A stretch of 9,838 bases of DNA from Gammaproteobacteria bacterium. Its GTDB lineage: Bacteria > Pseudomonadota > Gammaproteobacteria > UWMA-0217. Made by a program: the position numbers and the translations under genes. Where the stretch lies: positions 1 through 9,838 of the forward strand of contig JALVPS010000419.1 of NCBI GenBank assembly GCA_027031685.1, read 5' to 3'. The stretch's first letter is position 1. Each line of letters opens with the position of its first letter. The notes under the pieces are model-generated. The model saw only the letters and a list, made by a program, of their open reading frames with translations. It did not search any database and was not told the origin of the DNA. This document shows positions 1-7,252 of this stretch, piece by piece.

Positions 1-2391
1 CTCTTCCACCGCCTCGCGGGCCGCGCCCAGGGCCGCCTCCCGCTCGGCGCGCTCGGCCTGTAGGGCCTCGCCCTCACCGCCCAGCGCCTCGGCCTCGGCC
101 AGCGCGGCGTTGCGCGCCTCGGTGGCGGCCGCCAGGGCCACCCGCTCGGCCGCCAGCTCGGCGTCGATCTCCGCCAGCTCGCGGGCGATGGACTCCCGCC
201 GCCGCTGGCGGTGTTCATGGCGTGACTGGGCGCGCCCCAGCCGCGCCTGCAGCTCGGCGAACTCGCGGTGGAACTGACGCACCGCGGCCTGTTCCTCCTC
301 CCGCACCTTTTCCAGCGCCTGGATGGTCTCGCGGTGCGCCAGGATGGCCGCCTCGCGGGTGGCGATGTCGGCGTCCAGGTCGCGCAATTGGCGCTGCAGG
401 GTCTCGATCTCGCGATTGCGCGCCAGCAGGCCGGCGTGCTCGTCCGTCTCGCGCCGCATGCGCGCCCAGTGGCGGCCCAGCCACAGCCCGTCCGGGGTGA
501 TCACCGACTCGTGGGGGGCCAACGTCTCGCGTCGCGCCAGGGCCTCTTCCACGGTCTCGGCCAGATACACGCTGGCCAGCAGCGGGCGCAGGCTGGCCGG
601 GGCACGCACCTGCGACCACAGGGTGCCGGGCGCCGGGGCGGCGTCCGCCTGCGGGTCGGCCTCGGCCAGCAGCAGGTGGCCGCGGCGCAGCTCGGGCAGG
701 GCCGGCACGTGCGTCGCCAACCGCTCCACCACCACCGCCTCGAGCACGTCGCCCAGCACCTGCTCCACCACTGCCGCCCAGGGGGCGCTGGCCTCGATGT
801 GCTCGCCGACACGCGGCGCCTCGTCCAGGCCGTGGGCGCGCAGCCACTCGCCGGCGGCCTGCTGGTCCTTGCCCAGGGCGGCCTGCTGCAGGGCCTCCAG
901 CGAGGCGAGCCGGCCGCGCAGCGACTGGGCGGCCTGCTGGCGCTCGGCGAGCGCCTCGCGCTCACGGCGCAGCGCCTCGCGGTGGCGGCGGATGCGGGCC
1001 CCGGTGTCGTCCAGCGTTCGCTGCAGGGACTGCTGCTCAATGGCGGCGCGCGCCACGCTGTCCTCCAGACTGGCCAGCGCCTCGTCGTCGCCCTCCTCGC
1101 CGGAAAGCTCGGCCTGTTCCCGGCGCAGCCGCTCGGCACGCCGCGCCAGGTCGTCCAGGCGGCGCTGCAACTGTTCCATGCGCGCCTTTTCCACCTGCGC
1201 CACCTGCAGCGGCCGGCTGGCCGCCTGGCGGTGGGCCTCCCAACGCTGCTGCCAGTCGGCCATGGCCCGCTCGGCCTGCTCGCGCACCTCGCGCGCCTCG
1301 GCCAGGGCCGCCTCCCGCGTCTCCAGCTCGGGCGCGAGACGGGCCAGTTCGGCGTCCAGCGCATCGAGACGTGCGGCGTCCTGCCGGATGGCCGCCTCGC
1401 TGCGCGCCAGGGCCTGCCGCAGCTCGTCGTGTTCCTGGCGGCGCCGCGCCAGCAGCTCGCGCTGGTGGCGGATGTCCTGCTCGACGTTGGTGATCTCGCC
1501 GCCCACCTGGTAAAAGGCGGCCTGCTCGGCTTCGAAGGCCTCGCGGGCGCTGATCGCCTGCTCGCGCAGCGCCTCGATGCGCGCCTCCACCTCGCGCACG
1601 GCGGCCAGGCGCCGCTCCAGCTCGGTCTGCTGGCGGGTCAGCTCGGCGGCCTGGGCGGCCAGGGCCACATCCAGCTCACCCAGGCGCAGAGCCAGCAGCT
1701 CGGCGGCGGCGCGCCGCTCCTCGGCCTTGAGGGCCTTGTAGCGCTCGGCGGTCTCGGCCTGGCGCTTGAGATGGCGCAACTGCTTGTCGATCTCCTCGCG
1801 CAGGTCGGTGAGGCGGTCCAGGTTGTCGCGCGTGTGGCGGATGCGGTTCTCGGTCTCGCGGCGTCGCTCCTTGTACTTGGAAATGCCGGCTGCCTCCTCC
1901 AGGTAGACGCGCAGCTCCTGCGGCTTGGCCTCGACGAGGCGGGAGATCATGCCCTGTTCGATGATGGCGTAGCTGCGCGGGCCGAGGCCGGTGCCCAGGA
2001 ACAGGTCGGTGATGTCGCGCCGTCGGCAGCGGCTGCCGTTCAGGTAGTACACGGACTGGCCGTCGCGCGTGACGCGGCGGCGCACGGAGATCTCGTTGTA
2101 GCGGGCGTACTCGCCCCCCAGGACGCCGTCGCTGTTGTCGAACACCAGCTCCACCGAGGCCTGGACCACCGGCTTGCGCGAGGCGGAGCCGTTGAAGATG
2201 ACGTCGTCCATGGACTCGCCGCGCAGGTGCCTGGCGGAGGACTCGCCCATCACCCAGCGCACGGCGTCGATGACGTTGGACTTGCCACAGCCGTTGGGGC
2301 CCACGATGCCCACCAGGTTGGAGGGCAGGTCGAGCGTGGTGGGATCGACGAAGGACTTGAAGCCCGCGACCTTGATTCGGGACAGACGCAT
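1..2391 (-). CDS. smc: Chromosome segregation protein SMC, N-terminal two thirds (C-terminus cut by window edge)
   Basis: Structural maintenance of chromosomes ATPase, the core of the SMC-ScpAB condensin that compacts and segregates the nucleoid. The minus-strand frame is open for 797 codons from ATG 2391 to base 1. Visible parts: N-terminal ATPase head beginning MRLSRIKVAGFKSF; Walker A GPNGCGKS at residues 31-38; Q-loop in AIIEQGMISR with Gln at about 146; a long Glu/Arg/Ala-rich coiled coil at about 170-505; a hinge at about 505-645 (containing VVEQVLGDVLEAVVVERL and ending near ITPDGLWLGRHWARMR); then the returning coiled coil. Gammaproteobacterial SMC is usually about 1,165 residues, so about 370, including the signature motif and Walker B, lie outside the window. 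The start is fixed by the conserved N-terminus, although no Shine-Dalgarno sequence precedes it. It is divergent from queF. Identity is very secure. Confidence 0.97.
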   Translation of the reverse strand, partial: MRLSRIKVAGFKSFVDPTTLDLPSNLVGIVGPNGCGKSNVIDAVRWVMGESSARHLRGESMDDVIFNGSASRKPVVQASVELVFDNSDGVLGGEYARYNEISVRRRVTRDGQSVYYLNGSRCRRRDITDLFLGTGLGPRSYAIIEQGMISRLVEAKPQELRVYLEEAAGISKYKERRRETENRIRHTRDNLDRLTDLREEIDKQLRHLKRQAETAERYKALKAEERRAAAELLALRLGELDVALAAQAAELTRQQTELERRLAAVREVEARIEALREQAISAREAFEAEQAAFYQVGGEITNVEQDIRHQRELLARRRQEHDELRQALARSEAAIRQDAARLDALDAELARLAPELETREAALAEAREVREQAERAMADWQQRWEAHRQAASRPLQVAQVEKARMEQLQRRLDDLARRAERLRREQAELSGEEGDDEALASLEDSVARAAIEQQSLQRTLDDTGARIRRHREALRREREALAERQQAAQSLRGRLASLEALQQAALGKDQQAAGEWLRAHGLDEAPRVGEHIEASAPWAAVVEQVLGDVLEAVVVERLATHVPALPELRRGHLLLAEADPQADAAPAPGTLWSQVRAPASLRPLLASVYLAETVEEALARRETLAPHESVITPDGLWLGRHWARMRRETDEHAGLLARNREIETLQRQLRDLDADIATREAAILAHRETIQALEKVREEEQAAVRQFHREFAELQARLGRAQSRHEHRQRRRESIARELAEIDAELAAERVALAAATEARNAALAEAEALGGEGEALQAERAEREAALGAAREAVEE

Positions 2392-2443
2392 GGCCGGTCA
2401 GGCGCCGCGGCGACGGTGCAGGCACGGCGGGGAGAGGGGGGCG

Positions 2444-2452
2444 TGGTATAAT
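2444..2452 (+). promoter_or_regulatory. Extended -10 promoter of queF operon
   Basis: The plus strand reads TGGTATAAT, a perfect extended -10 element (TGn plus TATAAT, hexamer at 2447-2452). No convincing -35 hexamer is present 16-18 bases upstream, as expected for extended -10 promoters. Transcription would start near 2459, giving a leader of about 34 bases before the queF ATG. This lies in the only clearly AT-rich patch of the divergent smc/queF gap. I could not place a convincing smc promoter on the opposite strand. Confidence 0.7.
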
Positions 2453-2479
2453 CGCAAGACTATAACTTATTGATTTTTC

Positions 2480-2485
2480 AAGGAG
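2480..2485 (+). promoter_or_regulatory. Ribosome binding site of queF
   Basis: AAGGAG lies 7 bases before the ATG at 2493, an optimal Shine-Dalgarno arrangement, and it fixes the queF start. Confidence 0.8.
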
Positions 2486-2492
2486 AAGGACG

Positions 2493-2882
2493 ATGCCGAG
2501 TCAGCCGAGCAAGCAGCTTGAGACATTCGACAACCCCCACCCGGAGCGGGATTTTACCATTCGCATCAAGGTACCGGAATTCACCTGCCTGTGTCCAAAG
2601 ACCGGCCAGCCGGACTTCGCCACCTTCCACATCGAATACGTGCCCGACCTCAGGTGCGTGGAGCTGAAGTCGCTCAAGCTGTACATGTGGTCGTTCCGCG
2701 ACGAGGGGGCCTTCCACGAGGCGGTCACCAACCAGGTGCTGGACGACCTGGTGGCCGCCACCCGGCCGCGCTTCATGCGTGTGCGGGGCGAGTTCAACGT
2801 GCGCGGCGGCATCTACACCGACGTGATCGCCGAATACCACCGCCCCGGCTGGCAGGCGCGCCCCCTGGTACGGCTACCCTGA
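2493..2882 (+). CDS. queF: NADPH-dependent 7-cyano-7-deazaguanine (preQ0) reductase QueF, short single-domain type
   Basis: Cytoplasmic enzyme that reduces the nitrile of preQ0 to the amine preQ1 using two NADPH, a late step of queuosine biosynthesis for tRNA wobble position 34. The 129-residue protein matches the unimodular (Bacillus YkvM-like) subfamily, not the roughly 280-residue bimodular enzyme of E. coli. Visible motifs: CPKTGQPDF at 34-42 with the thioimide-forming Cys34 and the proton-donor Asp41; the QueF signature ELKSLKLYMWSF at 57-68, which carries substrate- and NADPH-binding residues including Glu57; FHE at 74-76 (His75, Glu76); and RGG near 107-109. The gene opens a plus-strand run with the kinase (10-base gap) and cysZ. 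An extended -10 promoter and a strong ribosome binding site precede it. The leader shows no recognisable preQ1 riboswitch. Confidence 0.97.
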   Translation: MPSQPSKQLETFDNPHPERDFTIRIKVPEFTCLCPKTGQPDFATFHIEYVPDLRCVELKSLKLYMWSFRDEGAFHEAVTNQVLDDLVAATRPRFMRVRGEFNVRGGIYTDVIAEYHRPGWQARPLVRLP

Positions 2883-2892
2883 GTCGGCCCGC

Positions 2893-4188
2893 GTGGTGGA
2901 CGCGCCCCTCACCCTGGGCATCGACCTGGGCACCTCCGGCACGCGCGCCTGTGTGGTGGACGCCGCGGGCCGCGCGGTGGCCTGGGGCAAGGCGCCGGGC
3001 GCGGCCCTGCACGAGCCGCGCCCCGGCTGGCGCGAGCAGCGGCCGACGGACTGGTGGGACTCGCTGCGGGCGGCGGTGACCGCCCTGCCCGCCGCGGCGC
3101 GGCGGCGGGTGGCGGCGCTGGCCGTGGACGGCACCTCCGGCACTGTGCTGCTGGCCGACGGAGCCGGCCGGCCCTGCTCCCCTGCCCTGCGCTACGACGA
3201 CCGCCGCGCCACCGCCGAGGCGGCGGCCATCGCCCGCGCGGCACCGGCCGGGAGCGGCGCCCACGGCGCCAGCAGCGGGCTGGCCAAGCTGCTATGGCTG
3301 CGGGCGCGACACAGGCAGGGGGCGGCCCTGGCCCTGACCCAGGCCGACTGGATCAACGGCCGGCTCACCGGGCACTGGGGCCGCTCCGACGAGAACAATG
3401 CCCTCAAGCTGGGCTACGACCCGTTGGCGCGGCGCTGGCCAGACTGGCTGGCGACCCTGGACCTGCCGCGGGAGTGGCTGCCCGCAGTGCAGCCGCCCGG
3501 CACGCCCCTCGGCCCCCTGGCGGACGGGGCGGCCGCGGCACTGGGCCTGCCGGCCACGGCCCGGGTGGCCGCCGGCACCACCGACAGCATCGCCGCTTTC
3601 CTGGCCACCGGCGCCGACACGCCGGGGGATGCGGTCACCTCCCTGGGCAGCACCCTGGCCATCAAGCTGGTGGCCGGGCGGCCGGTGTTCGATCCGGCTG
3701 GCGGGGTGTACAGCCACCGCCTGTGGTCGCACTGGCTGGCGGGGGGCGCCTCCAACAGCGGTGGCGCCGTGCTGCGCCGGTACTTCAGCGACGCCGAGCT
3801 GGCCGAGCTGTCGGCACGCATCGACCCGGAACGGGACAGCGGCCTGGACTACTATCCCCTGCCCGGCCCCGGCGAGCGCTTCCCGGTGGCCGACCCGGAC
3901 CTGCCGCCGCGCCTGGACCCGCGGCCGGCCGACTCGGTGCGCTTCCTGCACGGCCTGCTGGAGGGCATGGCGCGCATCGAGCGGCGCGGCTACCAGCGCC
4001 TGGCCGCGCTGGGCGCCCCCTGGCCGCGCCAGGTGCTCACCGTGGGCGGCGGCGCGGCCAATCCCGCCTGGCGCCGCCTGCGCGAGCGCATCCTGGGCTG
4101 CCCCGTGCGCCGGGCGCGCCACGGCGAGGCCGCCTACGGCGCGGCCCTGCTGGCGCGCCGCGCCCTGGGCGGCCATTCCCGCCCCTGA
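2893..4188 (+). CDS. FGGY-family carbohydrate kinase, probable D-ribulose (or D-xylulose) kinase
   Basis: Sugar kinase of the FGGY branch of the ASKHA superfamily. At 431 residues it is shorter than typical xylulokinases or glycerol kinases (about 490-500) and resembles the compact cyanobacterial/plant SePSK and AtXK-1 proteins, characterised as D-ribulose kinases. Visible: phosphate-1 loop GIDLGTSGTRA at 9-19 (Asp11, Thr14); VDGTSGTVLL near 78-87; QADWINGRLTG in the first domain; GTTDSIAAFLA with the presumed catalytic base Asp231; SLGSTLAIKL near 252; and the ATP-site glycine loop TVGGGAANPAW near 383. The start is GTG 2893 or the adjacent GTG 2896. The frame has a stop at 2824 and no other usual start between, so it begins 10 bases after queF ends, without a clear ribosome binding site, suggesting translational coupling. 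If ribulose is the substrate, the product is ribulose 5-phosphate. The family is secure; the substrate is inferred. Confidence 0.85.
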   Translation: MVDAPLTLGIDLGTSGTRACVVDAAGRAVAWGKAPGAALHEPRPGWREQRPTDWWDSLRAAVTALPAAARRRVAALAVDGTSGTVLLADGAGRPCSPALRYDDRRATAEAAAIARAAPAGSGAHGASSGLAKLLWLRARHRQGAALALTQADWINGRLTGHWGRSDENNALKLGYDPLARRWPDWLATLDLPREWLPAVQPPGTPLGPLADGAAAALGLPATARVAAGTTDSIAAFLATGADTPGDAVTSLGSTLAIKLVAGRPVFDPAGGVYSHRLWSHWLAGGASNSGGAVLRRYFSDAELAELSARIDPERDSGLDYYPLPGPGERFPVADPDLPPRLDPRPADSVRFLHGLLEGMARIERRGYQRLAALGAPWPRQVLTVGGGAANPAWRRLRERILGCPVRRARHGEAAYGAALLARRALGGHSRP

Positions 4189-4191
4189 CCC

Positions 4192-4197
4192 GAGGAG
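4192..4197 (+). promoter_or_regulatory. Ribosome binding site of cysZ
   Basis: GAGGAG starts four bases after the kinase stop and lies 8 bases before GTG 4206. It supports the GTG start and shows that cysZ has its own initiation signal within the run. Confidence 0.7.
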
Positions 4198-4205
4198 ATC
4201 GAGCC

Positions 4206-4946
4206 GTGCTCAAGGACTTTTTGCTCGGCGCCGGCTACGTGCTGCGTGGCCTGCGCCTCATCCGCCGCCCTGGCCTACGCCGTTTCGTGGTGATGCCCCT
4301 GCTGCTCAACAGCGCCCTGTTCGCCCTCGGCATCTGGTGGGGCTACCAGCTGCTGGACAGCGAGGTCATCCCCCGCCTGCCGGGCTGGCTGGCCTGGGCG
4401 CGCTGGCTGCTGGTGCCCCTGTTCGTGGTGACGGCGTCCATCATTGTCTTCTTCACCTTCTCCCTGCTGGCCAACCTGGTGGGGGCACCCTTCAACGCCC
4501 TGCTGGCGGAAAGGGTGGAGCGGCTGCTGGGCGGGGCGCCGCCGGACCAGGGCGGCGGGTTGTGGCGGCTGGCCGGCGAGGCCCTGCGCAGCCTGGGGGC
4601 GGAGCTGGCCAAGCTGCTCTATCTGGCCCGGTGGGCCCTGCCCCTGCTGCTGCTGTTCCTCGTCCCCGGCCTGAACGCCCTGGCGCCGTTCGCCTGGGCG
4701 GCCTTTTCGGCCTGGATGCTGGCCCTGGAGTACGCCGACTACCCCATGGGCAACCACGCCATTCCTTTCCGCTGCCAGCGGCGCATCCTGCGCCGGCGGC
4801 GCGGCCTGGCCTGGGGGTTCGGCGGCGCCATCCTGCTGCTCACCAGCGTGCCGCTGGTGAATTTCCTGGTCATGCCGGTGGCCGTGGCGGGGGCCACGGC
4901 ACTGTGGGTGGAACGGCTGCGCGGTGAGGCGGAGCGGGTCAGCTGA
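4206..4946 (+). CDS. cysZ: CysZ / EI24-family sulfate permease, inner membrane
   Basis: Inner-membrane protein of the EI24 (Etoposide-induced 2.4/CysZ) family. In E. coli CysZ mediates sulfate uptake for cysteine synthesis. It has 246 residues against 253 in E. coli. It begins MLKDFLLGAGYVLRGLRLI, typical of the family, and has four hydrophobic blocks at about 27-47, 62-92, 140-172 and 204-236. The loop after the third block carries EYADYPMGNHAIPF, closely matching the family's conserved EYxDYPMxNH segment, followed by a strongly basic RRILRRRR stretch expected on the cytoplasmic side. GTG 4206 is supported by GAGGAG 8 bases upstream. It is last of the queF-kinase-cysZ run, 17 bases after the kinase. 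Its TGA stop overlaps the stop of the convergent c-di-GMP gene, and no intrinsic terminator follows. The family is secure; sulfate specificity is by homology. Confidence 0.9.
   Translation: MLKDFLLGAGYVLRGLRLIRRPGLRRFVVMPLLLNSALFALGIWWGYQLLDSEVIPRLPGWLAWARWLLVPLFVVTASIIVFFTFSLLANLVGAPFNALLAERVERLLGGAPPDQGGGLWRLAGEALRSLGAELAKLLYLARWALPLLLLFLVPGLNALAPFAWAAFSAWMLALEYADYPMGNHAIPFRCQRRILRRRRGLAWGFGGAILLLTSVPLVNFLVMPVAVAGATALWVERLRGEAERVS
4939..4946. other. Overlapping convergent stop codons in an 8-bp palindrome
   Basis: TCAGCTGA is its own reverse complement. It supplies the TGA of cysZ (4944-4946, plus) and the TGA of the c-di-GMP gene (4941-4939, minus). The two coding regions therefore overlap tail to tail by 8 bases with no room for a dedicated terminator between them. 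Confidence 0.9.
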
Positions 4947-7134
4947 GGGCGTTGCCGAGGGGGCTGCGGTCGGGCAGGAGGTCCATCATCTCCGGATGAC
5001 CGACGTGGAAGCCCTGCAGATAGTCGATGCCGATCTCGCGCAGCTTGAGGGCGGTCTCGTCGTTCTCCACGTACTCAGCGATGGTGCGGATACCCATGAG
5101 GCCGGCGATCTCCTGTACCGACTGCACCAGCCCCAGGTCCACCGGGTCGGAGGTGACACCCTTGACGAACAGGCCGTCCAGCTTGACGAAGTCCACCGGC
5201 AGGTTGCGCAGGTGGGCCAGGGAGGAGAAGCCAGTGCCAAAGTCGTCCAGGGCGAAGCGGCAGCCCAGGCTGCGCATGTCGGCGATGAACTCAATGGCGT
5301 TGGCCAGGTTCTGGATGGCGGAGGACTCGGTGACCTCGAAGCACAGCCGCTGGCCCACCGCCGGGTTGTCGCGCAGCCGCTCGCGCACGTGCCGGCGGAA
5401 GTCGGCGTCGCACAGCGACTGGCTGGAGAGGTTGATGGAGTAGAACCCGCCGAGGGCGCTCCGCTCGTCTCGCTCCAGCCAGTCCAGGGTGCGGTTCACC
5501 ACCCAGCGGTCGAGGATGGCGAACAGCTGGTAGCGGTCGATGATAGAAAGAAAATACTTGGGCGCCACCAGGCGGTCACCGTCACGCAGGCGGACCAGCA
5601 CTTCCCAGGCCACCGGGCGCGCCGGCCGGTCGGCGCGGCAGATGGGCTGGCGGAACAGGCACAGGCCATTGCGGTTGACGGCGCGGTGGAACTTTTCCAG
5701 CCACAGGGCATCGCCGCTCAGCTGCCCGCCTGCGCCCGCCTCGTCACCGTACACCTGGATCTGGTTGCGGCCGGCGCGCTTGGCGGCATAGCAGGCCTGA
5801 TCGGCCAGGTCGAGCACCTCCTGGGCGGTGAGCTCGGAGCGGCGTACCTCCAGCAGGCCGATGCTCAGCCCGATCTCGTGGCTGCGCCCTTCCCACTGGA
5901 AACGGAAGGTACTGACCGTGTTGTGCAGCTGCTGCACCAGGCGGCGCGCCTGGTCCATGCTGCAGTGGCGCAGCAGGATGGCGAACTCGTCGCCGCCCAG
6001 CCGGCCCAGGATGTCGTTGCTGCGCACCTGCTTGCGGAACAGCTCGCCGATGCGGGCAAGCAGGGCGTCGCCGGCACGGTGGCCGGCACTGTCGTTGACC
6101 GCCTTGAAGTAGTCCAGGTCGATGTAGCACAGCACGTGCTGCTCGTCGGCGCCCAGCTTGTACAGCTCCTCGCCCAGCAGGGAGCGGAAGGCGCGTGCGT
6201 TGTACAGGCCGGTCAGGGCATCGTGGTGGGCCTCGAAGAACAGCCGCTCGGAGTGGGCCCGCACGTCGGTCACGTCCACCAGCGTGCCACGGTAACCGTT
6301 GACCTGCCCCTCGCGCGAGCAGAAGGGCTGGCCGATGACGTGTACCACGCGCAACGCTTCGCCGCCCTGCTGGCGCAGATAGCGGTCCACGACCCGCTCG
6401 GCACGGATATCCTCGCGCACTGCCTGCAGGCCCTCGCTGTCGAAATAGGGCTCGAAGAAGGCGTCGAAGGGGGCATTCTCGAAGCCGAAGGTGGGCAGCG
6501 CCAGGGGGTTGCCCGTGCCGGCGCTCAGAAAGCGCAGCACGCCGTCGGCGTCCGTCTCCCAGAAGAAGTGGCCCACGCAGTTGGCGAAGTCCTTGAAACG
6601 GTTGAGGGCCAGATTGAGCGACTGCTGTTCGCGCTTGAGCTGGGCGATGGTCTGCCCCAGCCGGCGGGTGAGGAAATCGGCGTAGTCATCGTCCGGGAGC
6701 GGCGCCTCCAGGGTCGTCAGCTCGCCCTGCCGCACCACCTGGCGCAGGCGGGTCTCCGAGTGGACCTCCTGCAGCAGGCGCGCCACCTCCTTGACGCTGG
6801 CCGGCTTGGAGAGGATGTGGTCGGCGCCGCAGCGAGCGGCGGTCTGCTTGTCCTCCAGGGTCAGGTAGCCGGACTTGTACAGCACCACCGGCGTCTCGAA
6901 GAAGGCCGGATGGCGCTTGATCTCCTGGCACAGGGCGAAGCCGTCCATCTCCGGCAGGCTGGCGTCGGCCAGGATCATGTCCGGCTTCTCGCGGTGCAGC
7001 ACCTCCAGCCCCTCGTAGGCGTGCATGGCGGTCAGCACGCGCTGGTAGGCCTGCCCGAGGGTGGCAGACCAGTATTGCAGCAGGTCCGCATCGTCGTCCA
7101 CCAGCAGAATGGTCAGGTTGTGGCTTCGCTTCAT
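4939..7134 (-). CDS. REC-PAS-GGDEF-EAL response regulator, bifunctional cyclic-di-GMP synthase/phosphodiesterase candidate
   Basis: Phosphorylation-controlled c-di-GMP turnover protein, 731 residues from ATG 7134. Receiver domain at about 1-125: acidic DDD at 13-15, phospho-acceptor Asp57 (ILADASLPEMDG), Ser88 and Lys110 (SKP), so it looks phosphorylatable. A linker helix leads to a PAS/PAC domain at about 190-305. GGDEF domain at about 305-475: intact GGDEF at 380-384, with RSND five residues upstream, an intact inhibitory RxxD I-site. EAL domain at about 485-725: EVLVR 511-515 (EVL replacing EAL but keeping the Glu), NLSS, EVTES, DDFGTG starting at Asp630, VKLDG, AEYVE and LQG. All usual metal-binding and catalytic positions appear present, so both activities are plausible. 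An in-frame ATG at 7197 would add 21 residues before the receiver strand and is less likely. It has no membrane segment, so it is probably cytoplasmic. No partner histidine kinase is visible. It is convergent with cysZ. Confidence 0.95.
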   Translation of the reverse strand: MKRSHNLTILLVDDDADLLQYWSATLGQAYQRVLTAMHAYEGLEVLHREKPDMILADASLPEMDGFALCQEIKRHPAFFETPVVLYKSGYLTLEDKQTAARCGADHILSKPASVKEVARLLQEVHSETRLRQVVRQGELTTLEAPLPDDDYADFLTRRLGQTIAQLKREQQSLNLALNRFKDFANCVGHFFWETDADGVLRFLSAGTGNPLALPTFGFENAPFDAFFEPYFDSEGLQAVREDIRAERVVDRYLRQQGGEALRVVHVIGQPFCSREGQVNGYRGTLVDVTDVRAHSERLFFEAHHDALTGLYNARAFRSLLGEELYKLGADEQHVLCYIDLDYFKAVNDSAGHRAGDALLARIGELFRKQVRSNDILGRLGGDEFAILLRHCSMDQARRLVQQLHNTVSTFRFQWEGRSHEIGLSIGLLEVRRSELTAQEVLDLADQACYAAKRAGRNQIQVYGDEAGAGGQLSGDALWLEKFHRAVNRNGLCLFRQPICRADRPARPVAWEVLVRLRDGDRLVAPKYFLSIIDRYQLFAILDRWVVNRTLDWLERDERSALGGFYSINLSSQSLCDADFRRHVRERLRDNPAVGQRLCFEVTESSAIQNLANAIEFIADMRSLGCRFALDDFGTGFSSLAHLRNLPVDFVKLDGLFVKGVTSDPVDLGLVQSVQEIAGLMGIRTIAEYVENDETALKLREIGIDYLQGFHVGHPEMMDLLPDRSPLGNALS

Positions 7135-7175
7135 GTGCTTATTGTCCCCCAGCAGTCCTTGCCGTGCCCCGACGA

Positions 7176-7206
7176 ACGGCGCCCTGCATGCCCCCACACG
7201 GCGCCC
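7176..7206. repeat. Phased 9-bp direct repeat in the leader of the c-di-GMP gene
   Basis: ACGGCGCCC occurs at 7176-7184 and 7198-7206, exactly 22 bp apart, about two helical turns. Each copy contains the palindrome GGCGCC, so in RNA the two copies could also pair into a 6-bp all-GC hairpin. It lies between the aminotransferase end and the predicted start at 7134. It could be an operator, an RNA structure, or chance in GC-rich sequence. Confidence 0.4.
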
Positions 7207-7225
7207 AGGATCCGCCCGTCGGACG

Positions 7226-7231
7226 AAGATA
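7226..7231 (-). promoter_or_regulatory. Candidate -10 element of the c-di-GMP gene
   Basis: The minus strand reads TATCTT (four of six matches to TATAAT), the most promoter-like hexamer in the 124-bp gap. It would start transcription near 7219 and give a leader of about 85 bases. There is no good -35, which would fit an activator-dependent promoter using the palindrome just upstream. It is weak on its own. Confidence 0.3.
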
Positions 7232-7252
7232 ACCGCTCGGGTCGAAGTGAAT

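Noticed and set aside
268..2451. 727-codon plus-strand open frame opposite smc.
   Set aside because: Its codons are the exact reverse complements of smc codons. Stops would need sense TTA, CTA or TCA codons, which GC-rich genomes rarely use, so the frame stays open by default. The predicted protein is a low-complexity mix of Leu, Gln, Gly, Ala and His, while smc is unmistakable.
2470..2481. FNR-like site TTGA-N4-TCAA.
   Set aside because: The FNR consensus needs TTGAT-N4-ATCAA over 14 bases; this one is 12 bases long and falls downstream of the promoter, over the ribosome binding site.
2459..2492. preQ1 riboswitch upstream of queF.
   Set aside because: The leader is about 34 bases, with no preQ1-I pseudoknot elements that I can align (no C-rich loop followed by an A-rich tail). 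The small TTGA-TTTT-TCAA inverted repeat at 2470-2481 is too weak to call.
3054..4946. Possible 630-codon plus-strand gene joining the kinase region to cysZ.
   Set aside because: Its first part is an out-of-frame reading of the kinase; only the part from GTG 4206 is real cysZ, and a good ribosome binding site marks that start.
7135..7197. N-terminal 21-residue extension of the c-di-GMP protein from ATG 7197.
   Set aside because: Receiver domains normally begin within about ten residues of the first beta strand, as they do from ATG 7134. The extension has no recognisable signal and a poorly placed ribosome binding site.
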